From: Lucinisca nassula
Taxonomy: Eukaryota; Mollusca; Bivalvia; Lucinida; Lucinidae
Reading direction: 5' to 3'
NCBI GenBank assembly: GCA_963580285.1
Contig: OY757014.1
Coordinates: 98,005,372-98,069,371 of the forward strand
DNA: 64,000 nt
Below are positions 1-11,105 of this stretch, piece after piece. The notes under the pieces are model-generated. The model was given only the letters and a program-made list of their open reading frames with translations, was not told where the DNA came from and searched no databases. A program made the position numbers and the translations under genes. The first letter of the stretch is position 1; every line of letters begins with the position of its first letter.

Positions 1-813
1 AAAGATTAAGCATGACCAGAATATTTCCGCAGAGGAAGCACTTTTTGGTGAAGTGCAAGCATTATTCTGTTAATGGCAAATGCTCTCTCTAGCTCTGAGT
101 TCTGCATCTCATTCCCTGTTTAACCAAAATGGAATCCTTTTCTTATACCCTGTTTAGACGACACTTTTAATGCGCATTAGTTCCGAAGTAGATGCGCATT
201 ATCCGTTTACACAAACCTCATTAATTCAATGGAAATTTTCATATCGCCGCAACGTAATCCACCTGAAGACCTAGTAGCAGATTCACATTAAATTTTCCTT
301 CGCTTTAAATTGTCCGTCTAAACAGCTGCAGCGCATCAGAAGGGCAATGAAGTTACAATTAGAATGTACACTAACACTAACGTGTGTAGAAAAAAAAATT
401 CTCTTCAATTTTGATAATCAGACTGTAAACAACTGAACATTAATGAAATTTAAAACATGAAAGCAAATCTCCGAGTCTGCTGAATTCTTTGGAACTTTTC
501 ACGACTCAAATCACAACTTTTCTTCTTGGAGACATTTTCATTACGCTTTTCATTTTTCCCCGCAAAATTTCATTTATCTAACTGATATAAAATTCGAACG
601 AAAATTTACTCTTGTGGACAGTTTGTAGGATTTATATCGCTTTACCTTGAAGCGCTGCAAACAAAAGTGATGCTGCTCCGCAGTCGTGTAAACAGACTAT
701 TAGTGAATTGGACATTTATATGACAGTAAAATAACAAGAGATCCATGAGCACCTGTCTAAATGCCATTGTAATATCAAAGTACTGATACACTGCGGTTAC
801 ACTGTACACTTAC
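1..813. other. intron downstream of PDZ-gene exon 6, with a possible degenerate DNA transposon
   Basis: This is intron sequence after the last visible exon of the minus-strand PDZ gene. No exon or RNA gene is recognised. Near 150-165 and 695-712 there are imperfect inverted ends (CCTGTTTAGACGAC against CTGTTTACACGAC read from the other side), with GCGCATTA and GCATCAG-like motifs just inside. That would fit an old hAT-like element of about 560 bp, but the match is short and no target duplication is clear. The interval also contains many AT-rich tracts with no coding character. Confidence 0.35.
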
Positions 814-972
814 CCATGTCATCAGATTGTGGATACAGTGAAACATCCTCCAGTTCTAAAGGAGCTTGCTGTTGTATCTGGTTCTGCTGTGAATTCAAAT
901 TGTACACCGGAGTCTGCGAAAGACTGGAGGTAGGTGGGGGGAGTGTAGGCTGCCCATTCAGTTGAGGTTGAG
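814..972 (-). CDS. Patj/Mpdz: PATJ/MPDZ-like multi-PDZ protein, exon 6 of those visible (linker after PDZ3)
   Basis: This exon encodes about 53 residues of linker rich in Pro, Gln and Ser (starts AQPQLNGQP, contains SQQNQIQQQ, ends YPQSDDMG), with no folded domain. It is bounded by a strong acceptor (CTTTTTCAG at 973-981) and a perfect donor (GTAAGT at 813-808). It starts by completing the codon whose first G ends the exon at 24821 and leaves one base of the next codon, so phases agree across a 23.8 kb intron. In this family, low-complexity linkers separate PDZ3 from PDZ4. The rest of the protein lies below position 1. The exon call rests on splice sites and phase, as the linker itself has little conserved sequence. 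Confidence 0.75.
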
Positions 973-1029
973 CTGAAAAAGGAGAGAGAGTACATTTTAC
1001 ATGGCTTATTTCAAAATTAACTACCTTAA

Positions 1030-1182
1030 CGATCTTAAGTTTTTTTTTTTAAACAGGCCTAAACAAACAATGCAGACCCAGATCAGACTGCTCCTGAAGG
1101 AGCAGTCTGATCAGGGACTACACTGTTTGCCATTCCTTTTGCATCTTTTGGACTCCTTGCAGAATCGTATAACAAATTTAGA
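1030..1182. mobile_element. palindromic MITE with the shared GATCAG hairpin core
   Basis: The hairpin arms at 1066-1096 and 1097-1130 read CAGACTGCTCC and GGAGCAGTCTG around a short loop. They carry the CAGACCCAGATCAG / CTGATCAGGG core that recurs in about 30 places in the window. Related copies lie at 11560-11745 in the other orientation and at 43020-43480, where a SINE interrupts it. The flanks share the phrases TTTTGGACTCCTTG and ACAAATTT. Confidence 0.6.
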
Positions 1183-1470
1183 GGCTTGAAGAAATAGATG
1201 GGCTGCATGATGCTTCCACGCAGAGCTGAATCCTACCCGCACACGAGTACTGGTAAACCGCTTAGAGGATCTAAGAGTGCCCAGGCAAAGTGGTGCGAGT
1301 CGGCCCGTCCATGCTTATAAACCCTATTGGTTTCATTGGGCGACAAGGTTTGGGATGTAGTTTCATCTCAATGTCGGATAAAAGTCCCTCAAAAATTGAA
1401 GTAACTTCTCCAAAATGACCTACACAGTGTTGACGAGGACGTTAAACTTCAAATCAAACAAAAACAAAAG
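1183..1470 (+). mobile_element. SINE-A copy
   Basis: About 290 bp, starting near GGCTTGAAGAAATAGATGGG and ending in GACGTTAAAC followed by an A/C-rich (CAAA)n-type tail. The same unit occurs at least a dozen times in the window in both orientations. The family consensus begins with a GC-rich hairpin (GCCCCCGCCCATCGGGGC). No tRNA A or B box is obvious in it. Its body and tail are shared with SINE-C, which has a tRNA-like head. Confidence 0.75.
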
Positions 1471-1479
1471 TGTATCAAA

Positions 1480-1740
1480 TTTATTAAAATTTTAGGAGAA
1501 TTACAGCAAACACTAAAGTTGTCCAAATGTTTTGGATTTTTAGGATAATTTTACTTTCAACCTTTGTTTTGGGACCCCTCAAAACTTGACAACACTGGCA
1601 AACAGTACTGGCCCAGATCAAATGCCACAGAGACCAGCGTCTGAACAAGGCCTTCATTGTTTGCAAAAAGTTCAGCCAATTTCTAAATTTATTTCTAAAG
1701 ATATCTCAACCTGACTTTTCTAATAGAAATTTCACAATGA
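1480..1740. mobile_element. decayed pbM-1-type MITE
   Basis: This contains a degraded form of the pbM-1 core: GGCAAACAGTACTGGCCCAG at 1597-1616, a diverged stem, and TTTGCAAAAAGTTCAGCCA at 1657-1675. Together with the following AACCTGAC and ACTCCTACTA phrases it matches the downstream half of intact pbM-1 copies such as 43615-43835. The terminal TTAA is not recognisable. Confidence 0.5.
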
Positions 1741-1748
1741 ACTCCTAC

Positions 1749-1962
1749 TACAGTGAAATACCGCTATATTAAGAACACCTTAAATTAAGACTAATTCTGC
1801 TTTAAAAAACTTATGTTGAAGGCTTCCCCTAATTTTTCTTCGTGATTTCTGCCCACAGTGTCCTCTGGTCATGGACCACCTTTAAGTCTGTTAAAAAGTG
1901 GTCTTAAAGACCACTTTTGAACAGTCCCAAAGGTGGTCTTAATATAGGAATTTTACTTTATA
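1749..1962. mobile_element. TA-1 MITE (CAGTAAAATTCC ends)
   Basis: An inverted-repeat element of about 210 bp. One end reads ACAGTGAAATACCGCTATAT and the other CTATATTAAGACCACC-like in reverse, with an internal perfect hairpin AAGTGGTCTTAAAGACCACTT near 1900-1920. It is a complete reference for the family; other copies are at 35895-36314, 36332-36531, 45974-47860 and 52337-58727. TA dinucleotides at the ends of better copies suggest a Tc1/mariner-type target. Confidence 0.75.
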
Positions 1963-2559
1963 TATAAAGCAGAAGATAATAACTTGTTTGACATATGCAG
2001 TACTATCTAATCTAGAAACTGCAACATTCTGCAAGAGACATATGACCAAAATGTTCAAAGGGAAACAATTCTGCAATAAGTGACTGGATTAGAATCCTGT
2101 TTCCTTTCTGCACATCTTCAATGCATGTCTGAACTGTGTTGTGTGTTTCAGTGTCCTGCATCAAATACTGTAGGAGGAGTTGCGGAGACACAAACAGTAC
2201 TATTTAACTTCCAGTGCAACACAAATAACCAAAATGTTCGTTCAAAGGCGCATAATTCGGCAAAAATGGGCTGGATCAGAATCCACATGTTAAATGTTTG
2301 TCTGAACTGTGTTGCAAGTTCCAATGTCCTGCATCAAATACTGTAGGAGCAGTTGCGGTGACACAAACAGTATTACTTAACAGCCTATTTTACACATATC
2401 GCCAAAATGTTTAAGTTGTTCAAAGGGAAATAATTCCACAATGACGCCTGTTTCCTTCCTTTTTCTCGGCATCTTAAGGGTTAAACAATGTCTTATTCAC
2501 TACTGATGTTGTACAATATCTCTAGTTTTTCCTTACTTCTAAAATTTCAAAACTCTTGC

Positions 2560-2890
2560 TAACCTTTATCCTGACGAACACCACAACCCTACCTTTGCAA
2601 ACGATAAGATGACTTCTGAAGCCATCTGATCAGGATCTACACTGTCAATCTGTTTGTGAGTAAGTGTTTGAGTTTTACGTCTCATCAACAGCTAAGGTCA
2701 TACGGAGACATGATCTCATTTAAAGACTTATCCAAAAGTCTGCAGAAGCCGGGGATCGATCCTGCGACCCCTGGTTTACAAGGCAAGTAGCATAACCACT
2801 ACACCAGGGAGGCTTCTATTATTCTGTTTCTGAATTAAACAATCATATTAAGTACATGTTATTAGATTGGTTGAGTTAGAAATGAGTGTG
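2560..2890 (-). mobile_element. pbM-3 MITE interrupted by SINE-B
   Basis: The left part (2573-2655) matches the hairpin side of pbM-3 (TTTGCAAAC, GCCATCTGATCAGGATCTAC). The right part (2817-2890) matches its other side (GATTGG, GAAATGAGTGTGGCTCAATA). A SINE-B copy lies between them. The flanks share T(T/C)TCTGTTT(G/C)TGA, a probable 11-12 bp target duplication with one mismatch. A better preserved pbM-3 copy follows directly at 2898-3105. Confidence 0.65.
2656..2816 (-). mobile_element. SINE-B copy
   Basis: A minus-strand tRNA-derived SINE. Read on the minus strand it starts GAAGCCTCCCTGGTGTAGTG (A-box-like), has GGATCGATCCC as the B box, and ends in GACGTAAAACTCAAACACT. The full-length copy with a clean target duplication is at 15298-15469. 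This one is inserted in a pbM-3 MITE. Confidence 0.8.
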
Positions 2891-2897
2891 GCTCAAT

Positions 2898-3105
2898 ATA
2901 CCCTTATCTTGCTGTTCACAACAACCCCTATCTTTGCAAACAGTGTAGATCCTGATCAGATGGCTTCTGAAGAAGCCATCTGATCAGGATCTACACTGTT
3001 TGGCATTCAGTTTATGAATTTGTAGCAATAATTACATCAAGTAATGTGATTGGTTGATAGACAGAAATGGGTGTGGCTTAAATGAATATTCAGCAGGACT
3101 AACCT
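2898..3105 (-). mobile_element. pbM-3 MITE
   Basis: Starts ACCCTTATCTTGCTGTTCAC and ends GAATATTCAGCAGG, the inverted ends of the pbM-3 family. A nearly perfect hairpin occupies 2940-3003 (TGGCTTCTGAAGAAGCCA at its tip). The left TTAA is degraded to TATA. Confidence 0.75.
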
Positions 3106-3174
3106 GTGTAGTTGTGCAAGCCAGTTTGTGTCTTACAGGGCTGTAAACCCCAATGCCAGGTTTACTCACAAACA

Positions 3175-3770
3175 TCATCATCATCATCATCAACAGATTT
3201 TTGATTAACGGGCAGGTACAGGGGCAACATCCACATAAGTGGGTCCCCTTCCACGTAACTGGATTGCTGCATGCATGGCAGATCTTACACCAGATCTCCA
3301 GGCCTGTCTATCATGAGGATAGATAGCAGAGAGCTTCCATTCTCTGCAATCTCTTTCTGTCAGCTGCTTCCAGGTCATCTTGGGCCTTCCAGGCCCCCGC
3401 TTTCCACCTACCTGTAAGTCACAGGCAGTCTTAACTGCACCGTTGGAGCGTTCCACATGTCCATACCAGCGGAGCCTTCTCTCTTTCAGGATGAGGTCCA
3501 GGTCCTCATTGCCAAGACGCTCAATTAACTCACTGGACCTGATGGTGAGAGTGTCCTCTGGCTTGACATTGCAGATCTGTCTGATCATTGCCCTGTCATT
3601 CCGCTGAAGACGTTGGGAGGTTTGGCTTTGTCAATGGCCTTGTCTCACTGGCATGGAGCATTGCGCTCCGCACACAAGAGCTGTACACACGGCCACGTGT
3701 CTTGAACGAGAGGTGGCGGGAAGAGAGAACTGGTAGCAACTTCTTGAATTTCTTCCAGGCTGTTTTCAAT
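3175..3770 (-). pseudogene. 3' fragment of a non-LTR (LINE) retrotransposon
   Basis: The minus frame at 3588-3205 encodes a typical C-terminus of a non-LTR reverse-transcriptase ORF: MIRQICNVKPEDTLT, RRLRWYGHVERSN, GKRGPGRPKMTWKQ. The upstream segment (to about 3770) continues the family pattern (GRVYSSCVRSAMLHASETRP) but in another frame, so there is a frameshift near 3595-3600. The element ends at a (TGA)n tract (3175-3193 on the plus strand as ATC repeats), a usual LINE 3' tail. Only about 190 codons remain, a severely 5'-truncated copy. The clade is not certain. Confidence 0.8.
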
Positions 3771-4029
3771 GGGGACCATATTAGCTTAGATAATAATCTT
3801 GTATGCAGAATTATTGATATTTTCAATCTATATTTTCTGAAAACTGACCATTGTACAGACCAGTAATTTCCATATAAATAAACCCTTAGGACTAACATAG
3901 GGCTTAATTTACTCAAGCTGGCCAGACAAATATATGCCAGGGCCTACAAAAGTTGTCCTTACTGCATTGGATATGTGCCCTGTCATAAGAAAGCTGTCTT
4001 TGGGTCTGCAACTGGCCTGTTCAGCTACA

Positions 4030-4335
4030 CAGATTAGCCCTTCTCTTGCTGAATATTCATTTTAGCCACACCCATCTCTGACTTCGAACCAATCAGATTA
4101 CTTGATGTAATTTATTCCTACAAATTCATAAACTGAATGTCAAACAGTGTAGATCCTGATCAGATGGCTTCTTCAGAAGCCATCTGATCTGGATCTACAC
4201 TGTTTCCAAAGATATAGGGGGGGGGGGGATGTAAAAGGTCGAAGGTGTGGCTCGGTATCTCAGTCGGTAGAGAGTTTGGATCTACACAGTTTCCAAAGAT
4301 ATGGGTTGTCGTGAACAGCATGATAAGAGGAAGCA
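4030..4335 (+). mobile_element. pbM-3 MITE with internal duplication
   Basis: Begins CCCTTCTCTTGCTGAATATT and carries the pbM-3 phrases GCCACACCCATCTCTGAC and AATCAGATTACTTGATGTAA. A hairpin at 4145-4205 has AACAGTGTAGATC arms. After it the segment TTTCCAAAGATA is duplicated around a poly-G run (4216-4228), then GAACAGCATGATAAGAG closes the element. It matches the intact copy at 49498-49702. Confidence 0.7.
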
Positions 4336-4339
4336 AAAG

Positions 4340-4755
4340 TCTTGAGAGTCTAGATATAGAAACTAGAGATATTGTACTATCCAAGCAGAAAACACAAAGG
4401 ATTAAACCCACAACTCCTTGATCACCAGTCATACACGCAACTGACCAAGCAATGGAGGCCAGAATAGAAGCACTTTCAACTATGCTCAACAAGCTACAAG
4501 TGCACAGGAGTCCATTTTGCACCAGTAAAATGACTCACTCCGGTTATACAAGGGTAAAAGACAGGTTGAATTTCTGGCAGAAAACAAACTCAAGTTGGAA
4601 ATGGATATAATATGTTATGTCTGAAACAGCCCTGAATAGATTTGGAAAATCTCAGAATGATACGCTATTACATAACTACAGATAAAGAGTATTGAAAATA
4701 ATTTGGGGATAATCTGTCTTATTTCTCCATAAAAAATTCATGTGGTGCATTCCTG
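4340..4755. other. intron with no recognised element
   Basis: AT-rich intronic sequence between a MITE and the large minisatellite. No exon-like frame, palindrome or known repeat family was recognised. Confidence 0.4.
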
Positions 4756-4757
4756 AC

Positions 4758-7442
4758 ATCAGTTCCTAACACCAGTACAAATACTGATTCAATCAGCTCC
4801 TACCATCAGTACAAGTACTGGATCAATCAGTTCCTACCACCAGTGCAAGTACTGGTTCAATCAGTTCCTACCACCAGTACAAGTACGGATCAATCAGTTC
4901 CTACCACCAGTACAAGTACTGATTCAATCAGCTCCTACCACTAGTGCAAGTACTGGTTCAATCAGTTCCTACCACCAGTACAAGTAATGGATCAATCAGT
5001 TTCTACCACCAATACAAGAACTGATTCAATCAGTTCCTACCAGCATACCACCAGTACAAGTCCTGGTTCAATCAGCTCCTACCACCAGTACAAGTACTGA
5101 TTCAATCAGCTCCTACCACCAGTACAAGTACTGATTCAATCAGCTCCTTTCACCAATACAAATACTGATTCAATCAGTTCCTACCACCAGTACAAGTACT
5201 GGTTCAATCAGCTCCTACCACCTGTACAAGTACTGGTTCAATCAGCTCCTACCACCAGTACAAGTACAGTTCAATCAGCCCCTAGCACCAGTACAAGTCC
5301 TGGTTCAATCAGCTCCTAGCACCAGTACAAGTACTGATTCAATCAGCTCCTACCACCAGTATAAGTACTGATTCAATCAGCTCCTATCAATAGTACAAAT
5401 ACTGATTCAATCAGTTCCTACCACCAGTACAAGTACTGATTCAATCAGCTCCTATCAATAGTACAAATACTGGTTCAATCAGTTCCTACCACCAGTACAA
5501 GTACTGATTCAATCAGCTCCTACCACCATACCATCAGTACAAGTACTGGTTCAATCTGCTCCTACCACCAGGACAAGAACTGATTCAATAAGCTCCTACC
5601 ACCAGTACAAGTACTGGTTCAATCACTGGTTCCTTTAGCTCCTACCACCAGTACAAGTACTGATTCAATCAGCTCCTACCACAAGTACAAGAACTGGTTC
5701 AATCAGCTCCTACCACCAGAACAAGTACTGGTTCAATCAGCTCCTACCACAAGTACCACCAGTACAAGTACTGGTTCAATCAGCTCCTACCACCAGTGCA
5801 AGTACAGTTCAATGAGCTCCTACCACCAGTACAGGTACTGGTTCAATCAGCTCCTACCACCAGAACAGGTACTGGTTCAATCAGCCCCTACTACCAGTAC
5901 AAGCACAGTTCAATGAGCTCCTACCACCAGTACAGGTTCTGGTTCAATAAGTTCCTGCCACCAGAATAGATACCGGGTCAATCAGCCCCTATCACCAGTA
6001 CAAGTACAGTTCAATGAGCTCCTACAACCAGTACAGGTACTGGTTCAATCAGCTCCTACCACCAGAACAGGAACTGGTTCAATCAGCCCCTACCACCAGT
6101 ACAAGTACAGTTCAATGAGCTCCTGCCACCAGTACAATGTACTGGTTCAATCAGTTCCTACCACCAGAACAGGTACTGTTTCAATATGCCCCTACCACCA
6201 GTACAAGTACAGTTCAATGAGCTCCTACCACCAGTACAAGTACTGGTTTAATCAGCTCCTACCACCAGAACAGGTACTGGTTCAATCAGCCCCTACCACC
6301 AGTACAACTACAGTTAAATGAGCTCCTACCACCAGTACAATGTACTGGTTCAATCAGCCCCTACCTCCAGTACAAGTACAGTTTAATGAGCTCCTACCAT
6401 CAGTACAGGTCCTGGTTCAATCAGTTCCTACCACCAGAACCGGTACTGGTTCAATGAGCCCCTACAACCAGTACAAATACAGTTCAATGAGCTCCTACCA
6501 CCAGTACAAGTACAGTTCAATGAGCTCCTACCACCAGTACAAGTTCCGGTTCAATCAGTTCCTACCACCAGAACAGGTACTGGTTCAATCAGCCCCTACC
6601 ACCAGTACAAGTACAGTTCAATGAGCTCCTACCACCAGTACAAGTACTGGTTCAATAAGAATCTACCACCAGTACAAGTACAATTCAATGAGCGCCTACC
6701 ACCAGTACAAGTACTGTTTCAATCAGCCCCTACCACCAGTACAAGTACAGTTAAATGAGCTCCTACCACCAGTACAGGTTCTGGTTCAATCAGTTCCTAC
6801 CACCAGTACAAGTACAGTTCAATCAGCCCCTAGCACCAGTACAAGTACAGTTCAATGAGTTCCTACCACCAGTACAAGTACTGGTTCCATCAGCTCCTAC
6901 CACCAGAACAGGTACTGGTTCAATCAGTTCCTACCACCAGTACAAGTACAATTCAATGAGCTCTTAACACCAGTACAGGTTCTGGTTCAATCGGTTCCTA
7001 CCACCAGTACAAGTACTGATTCAATCAGCTCCTACCACCAGAACAGGTACTGGTTCAATCAGTTCCTACCACCAGTACAAGTATAATTCAATGAGCTCCT
7101 ACCACTAGTACAGGTACTGGTTTCATAAGTTCCTACCACCAGAACAGATACTAGTTCAATCAGCCCCTACCACCAGTACAAGTACAGTTCAATCAGCTCC
7201 TACCACCAGTACAAGTACTGGTTCAATCAGCCCCTACCACTAGTACAAGTACTGGTTCAATCAGCTCCTACCACAAGTACAAGTACAGTTCAATCAGCTC
7301 CTACCACCAGTACAAGTACTGGTTTAATCAGCCCCTACCACCAGCACAAGTACAGTTCAATGAGCTCCTACCACCTGTACAAGTACTGGTTCAATCAGCT
7401 CCTAACACCAGTACAAGTACTGGTTCAATCACCACCAGTACA
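4758..7442 (+). repeat. 2.7 kb minisatellite of 33/34-bp units, about 80 copies
   Basis: A tandem array with consensus unit GTACAAGTACTGGTTCAATC followed by AGCTCCTACCACCA (34 bp). A 33-bp variant has GTACAGTTCAATGAG or GTACAGTTCAATCAG instead of GTACTGGTTCAATCAG. Up to about 5780 nearly all units are of the ACTGGTT/ACTGATT type. From there to 7380 the 34-bp and 33-bp variants are intermixed, often alternating, a higher-order pattern. Each 34-bp unit contains the short palindrome AGTACAAGTACT. Open frames of 68-94 codons across it are by-products of the repeat and not genes. Confidence 0.95.
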
Positions 7443-7445
7443 TTT

Positions 7446-8380
7446 ACAAAAACATAACAGATTAGAATACAAAGGACCCTAGTTATAATATTTGCTACCC
7501 ACCAGTTTGCCATAACCCATTGTACATCCATTGCTTTATGAATTCCATTTGCCATTTAAGGGGTGCTAGATGTTTTTTTTTTTTTTTTTTTTCATTTTTA
7601 TTCCATATTTGACAAAATCCTGTGAGCAAACATTGCATACCCCGAGCGGACACTGCATTCTGTGGCATCTGTTTCTTGGAGTTTAAAATACACTATTCTG
7701 GAATATATATATGAATCTGTCTAATTTTGAGATTAAAGAGTCTTTCCACAGAATCTTAATTGTTACTGGCGATACATCAAATGACACCTGTGATATGAGA
7801 AGTTGTGATGAAAACGAGTATTTTGTTATATTGAATGTGGGTAAGTATAGTTAGTGGTATTATGTTCAATGATATTCATTCACCAGGACCTGAGACATGG
7901 ACAGTTAGAACTATAAAAGTACTTGTGCCCAGGTACATATGGCAATGAAGCCTATGACCAGTCTGCAGATCTGTAAAGACTTATCATCACTGTTCACCAA
8001 ACAGCTTCACCAAAAGCATATAATCGAAGTACTGACAGTATTGGGTTCGTGGTTGATTGTCTCCGAGTGTAAGCTGGAAAAATGGTCCCCAACAGGGACT
8101 TACATTGTTTCCTTTAACCCTTATTAGCCTTCTGTACCTCAAACAAAATTTAATGTTCTCGACCTTGTGGCATCTGATCTAGGTCTACACTGTCTGCCAA
8201 AGGCTCAGGGCATGAGCCCTGTCCAACCCTTTTCACACAGCATTTTGATGTCCCAGAGAGTAGCCCTGCTATTAACACTGTTACCTGATTTTGTAGCCAC
8301 GTGGACAAAGATGGGAAACTTTTGTCGTTAGTAACTTTGGGTAGCTTGATAACCAATCAACCTAATCCCCCCCCCCCCCC
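7446..8380. other. intron with no recognised gene; poly-T, poly-C and a decayed hairpin
   Basis: This contains a T tract (7571-7592), a C tract (8366-8384) and, at 8155-8210, a degraded GATCAG hairpin half (GGCATCTGATCTAGGTCTAC). No convincing exon signal is seen. The interval looks like ordinary decayed intron. Confidence 0.4.
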
Positions 8381-8385
8381 CCCAT

Positions 8386-8690
8386 CGAGGCTTGGAAAAA
8401 TAGATTGGGCTGCATGGTGCTCCCACGCAGAGCTGAATCTGACCATACATGAGTACTGGTAAACTGCTTAGAAGGACTAAGCCTACCCTGCAAAGCGGTG
8501 TGAGTTAAGATTGTTATTGTTAAATGCATAAAAGCATCCGGGGTTCATTAGGCCGCAGGACTTGAGATGTCTTTTCACCTTAATGTCTGGTAAAAGTTCC
8601 ACCACATTGGAAGCAATGCCTCCAAAATTACCTAAATAGTGTTTGACGGTGACGTTAAACCCAAATTCAAACAAACAAAATCAATCAACC
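8386..8690 (+). mobile_element. SINE-A copy, diverged
   Basis: Matches the SINE-A consensus from GGCTTGGAAAAATAGATTGG to GACGTTAAACCCAAATTC and an AAACAAACAAAATC tail. More diverged than the copies at 27789 and 33737. It directly follows a poly-C tract. Confidence 0.75.
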
Positions 8691-9229
8691 CCAAAGCAAG
8701 CTGAATTGTACAGACACACCTTGATGGCACAAACTATATTTTTAATGACAAATCCTATTTGTCATTCATAGCTATCACACAAGTTCTCAAGCAACTTCCG
8801 GCTTACACTCAGTATCAATGATATATGAGTATGTGCAAAAACGTAGTCCTGTTCATTTTCTTCTTTTTTTCACTATTTTGCTCAAAACATGTTTATTCTA
8901 TTATTATTATTATTTTATTTTTTCAGTGCCATTGGCGCTTTGATCTGCACAATCACATGTCATTCTATTGATGATTCTTGCTAAAGTTGAAAATTGACAT
9001 TTCTTTCAGAGAACCACAATTATATCAATTGTATTGTACCAGGCAATTCCATAACAGAGGTTAGACATAACTTGGCTCTATCTAGGTCAGACATTCAATT
9101 TCTACATTGTTAATAAGGAGAAAACCTATGATATGGGCCCAGTCACAAGTAAACCTGTCTGAGATTTGTGGCACGGGGAAAACACACACCAGTCTGTTCC
9201 ACTACACAGACTAACGGAAGTCTTGAAAT

Positions 9230-9385
9230 CATAGATATGAAAACAAGAGCTGGTGTAGATGTAATGCACTACACAAGTAACAAACACAAAGCTGCCGATC
9301 AGGCTGCACATCTGTGCAGCCTGATCGGCATCTTTGTTGTTTGTAACTGTCAGAAACTGGGTTTTCTGATGATTTGCCTCAAACA
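9230..9385. mobile_element. palindromic MITE
   Basis: A perfect hairpin at about 9289-9340: GCCGATCAGGCTGCACA and its complement around a two-base tip, extended by TAACAAACACAAAG against CTTTGTTGTTTGTA. A GATCAGGCTG core replaces the usual GATCAGA. Ends are not defined. Confidence 0.6.
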
Positions 9386-9588
9386 ATGTAATTTACATGA
9401 TATCTTTAAAGAGCTTATCAGGAATGAAAGATGCTGCTGATTTCTGATAGGCTCTTTCAAACTTGTACTTTTCAGTTTATAGCTAAAATTTCTCTTTTAT
9501 CTTTTAAGAGTTTATGCTGCCCAGATTTGATAGAATCTTGTACTTCAATTTATACTTCAGTACTTACATATACTTCACTCTTTTTTGA

Positions 9589-9826
9589 GCCAGTGCATGA
9601 CAAAACCTACAATAAGACATGTGCACCCAGCGAAGACTCAGATCAGCCTGCACATCCATATAGTCTAACCAGAGACTTCTCTAGCTGCATGGAGGTGCAT
9701 TGGGCCCTTAGCTATCCTTACAGCGCACAACAAAGACTCTGATCAGACTGCGCGGATGCACAGGCTGATCTGAGTCTTTGTTGGGCGCACATGTCTTATT
9801 GTAGGTTTTGTCATGCGCTGGCTCTT
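9589..9826. mobile_element. MITE with inverted ends over 40 bp long
   Basis: Inverted ends GAGCCAGTGCATGACAAAAC and GTTTTGTCATGCGCTGGCTC continue inward for more than 40 bp (CTACAATAAGACATGTGC against its complement). Inside are GATCAGCCTGCAC and GATCAGACTGCGC segments, relatives of the shared core. The element is about 238 bp, with no coding capacity. Confidence 0.8.
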
Positions 9827-10047
9827 CTACATTGTACTTTAATTTGCAATTTAAGTACTTCTTTCTGATCTGGATTTCACTCCCCTTTCAAAATTACTGA
9901 GATTTAGAAGAAAAAAAAAAAAAAAGAAATCCTTTTATTAAAACTTAACATCAGTGTAATTTCAGGAGTTTGAGACCTTGACCCAAAGGTCATTTAGCCA
10001 AAGTGGTAGTTGGGGATGTAGTCGGAGATACTATTTGTAATTTCAGA

Positions 10048-10353
10048 CCAGTTTGTTTGTTTGTTTGATTTGAGGTTTGATGTCCCCGTTAACACTGTAT
10101 AGGTCATTTTTGAGATATTGCTTCCAATTTTGTGCGACTTTTACCCGACATTAAGATGAAATGACTTCTCGAGCCCCTTCCCCCAATGTAACCAATAGGG
10201 TTTATAAGCACGGTCTGACTCGCACTGCTTTGCCTGGGCAGGCTTAGATCCTCTTAGTGGTTTACCAATACTGGTGTGCGGTCGTCAGTTTCAGCTCTGC
10301 ATGAAAGCATCATGCAGCCCATCTATTTCTTGAAGCCCCGATGGGCGGGGGCC
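10048..10353 (-). mobile_element. SINE-A copy
   Basis: Full-length in reverse: a (GTTT)n tail at 10048-10068, then GATTTGAGGTTTGATGTCCC, ending at GAAGCCCCGATGGGCGGGGG. It abuts a reverse SINE-B copy at 10356, so the two SINEs lie in tandem in the same orientation. Confidence 0.8.
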
Positions 10354-10355
10354 GA

Positions 10356-10518
10356 GGTGAGTGAATGTTTGAGTTTTACGTCCCACCAACAGCAAAGGTC
10401 ATCAAAGACGGGACCTCAGTTTAAAGACTCATCCGAAAGTCTGGAGAAGCCCGGGATCGATCCTGCGACCCCTGGTTTACAAGGGGAGTAGCGTAACCAC
10501 TGCACCATGGAGGCTTCT
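10356..10518 (-). mobile_element. SINE-B copy
   Basis: A minus-strand copy. In plus orientation it reads GTTTGAGTTTTACGTCCCAC, then GGGATCGATCCTGCGACCCC (B box reversed) and ends at the tRNA-like head GTGCACCATGGAGGCTTC. It is close in sequence to the copies at 15298 and 62302. Confidence 0.8.
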
Positions 10519-10618
10519 AAAGTGGATGCCAAGGTAGTTGGGGATGTAGTGGGGGATATTATTAGTTACTTCAGACCAGTAATTATCGTGGATCATTCAA
10601 TACTATAGTTCCTGATCA

Positions 10619-10862
10619 GGGTCCAGTTGTTCAAAACTAACGACGTCGTTAGTTAACGTATTGTTAAAACTTTGATAATTTATTATGGCAAATATGCTAA
10701 TATTTTTGCTGAAACAATGTGAGCAGCTTTTGCAGATGCAAAAGCTGCTCACATTCTTTCAGCAAAAATACCAAAATTTTAAATATTAAACTTGTTGGAA
10801 CAGTTAACAATATGACCCTTAACGGGATCGTTAAGCTAACAATGCTTTGAACAACTGGCCCA
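10619..10862. mobile_element. MITE with GGGCCAGTTGTTCAAA ends
   Basis: The left end is GGGTCCAGTTGTTCAAA and the right end TTTGAACAACTGGCCC. Second-level inverted segments (TTAACG, TTAACAATA) and a perfect central hairpin of GAGCAGCTTTTGCA with its complement follow inside. About 244 bp, non-coding. Superfamily not assigned. Confidence 0.8.
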
Positions 10863-10879
10863 GGACTACAGTGTTTACA

Positions 10880-10985
10880 GTATGTGTTCGGACAGACAAG
10901 CCAGAGCAAACAGTGTATTTCCAGATGAGATGCCACAGAATGTGGCATCTCATCAGGGTCTACACTGTTTGCAACTCATCCAGCT
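10880..10985. mobile_element. hairpin MITE fragment (shared core)
   Basis: GCAAACAGTGTATTTCCAGA and TCTACACTGTTTGCAA flank a perfect stem GATGCCACA / TGTGGCATC. A sister copy with the same flanks (CTCATCCAGCTA) and a shortened loop is at 25560-25665. Confidence 0.6.
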
Positions 10986-11105
10986 AATCCAAGCTGATTG
11001 TTAAACCAAAATATCCAGACTCCACAGCAGTGACAGACCTAGTAGATGTATTTAAGAGCACTAAGCTATGAAAGTCCGTCAAAATCAGCTATTCCTCCTT
11101 ATCTC

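Noticed and set aside
6115..6967. Open frames of 68-94 codons with Tyr/Gln/Ser-rich repeats
   Set aside because: They are read-through of a 33/34-bp minisatellite. The mixed unit length breaks the frame, and there is no start context, splice site or conservation.
4758..7442. CRISPR array
   Set aside because: Units are contiguous with no unique spacers, and the context is an animal intron.
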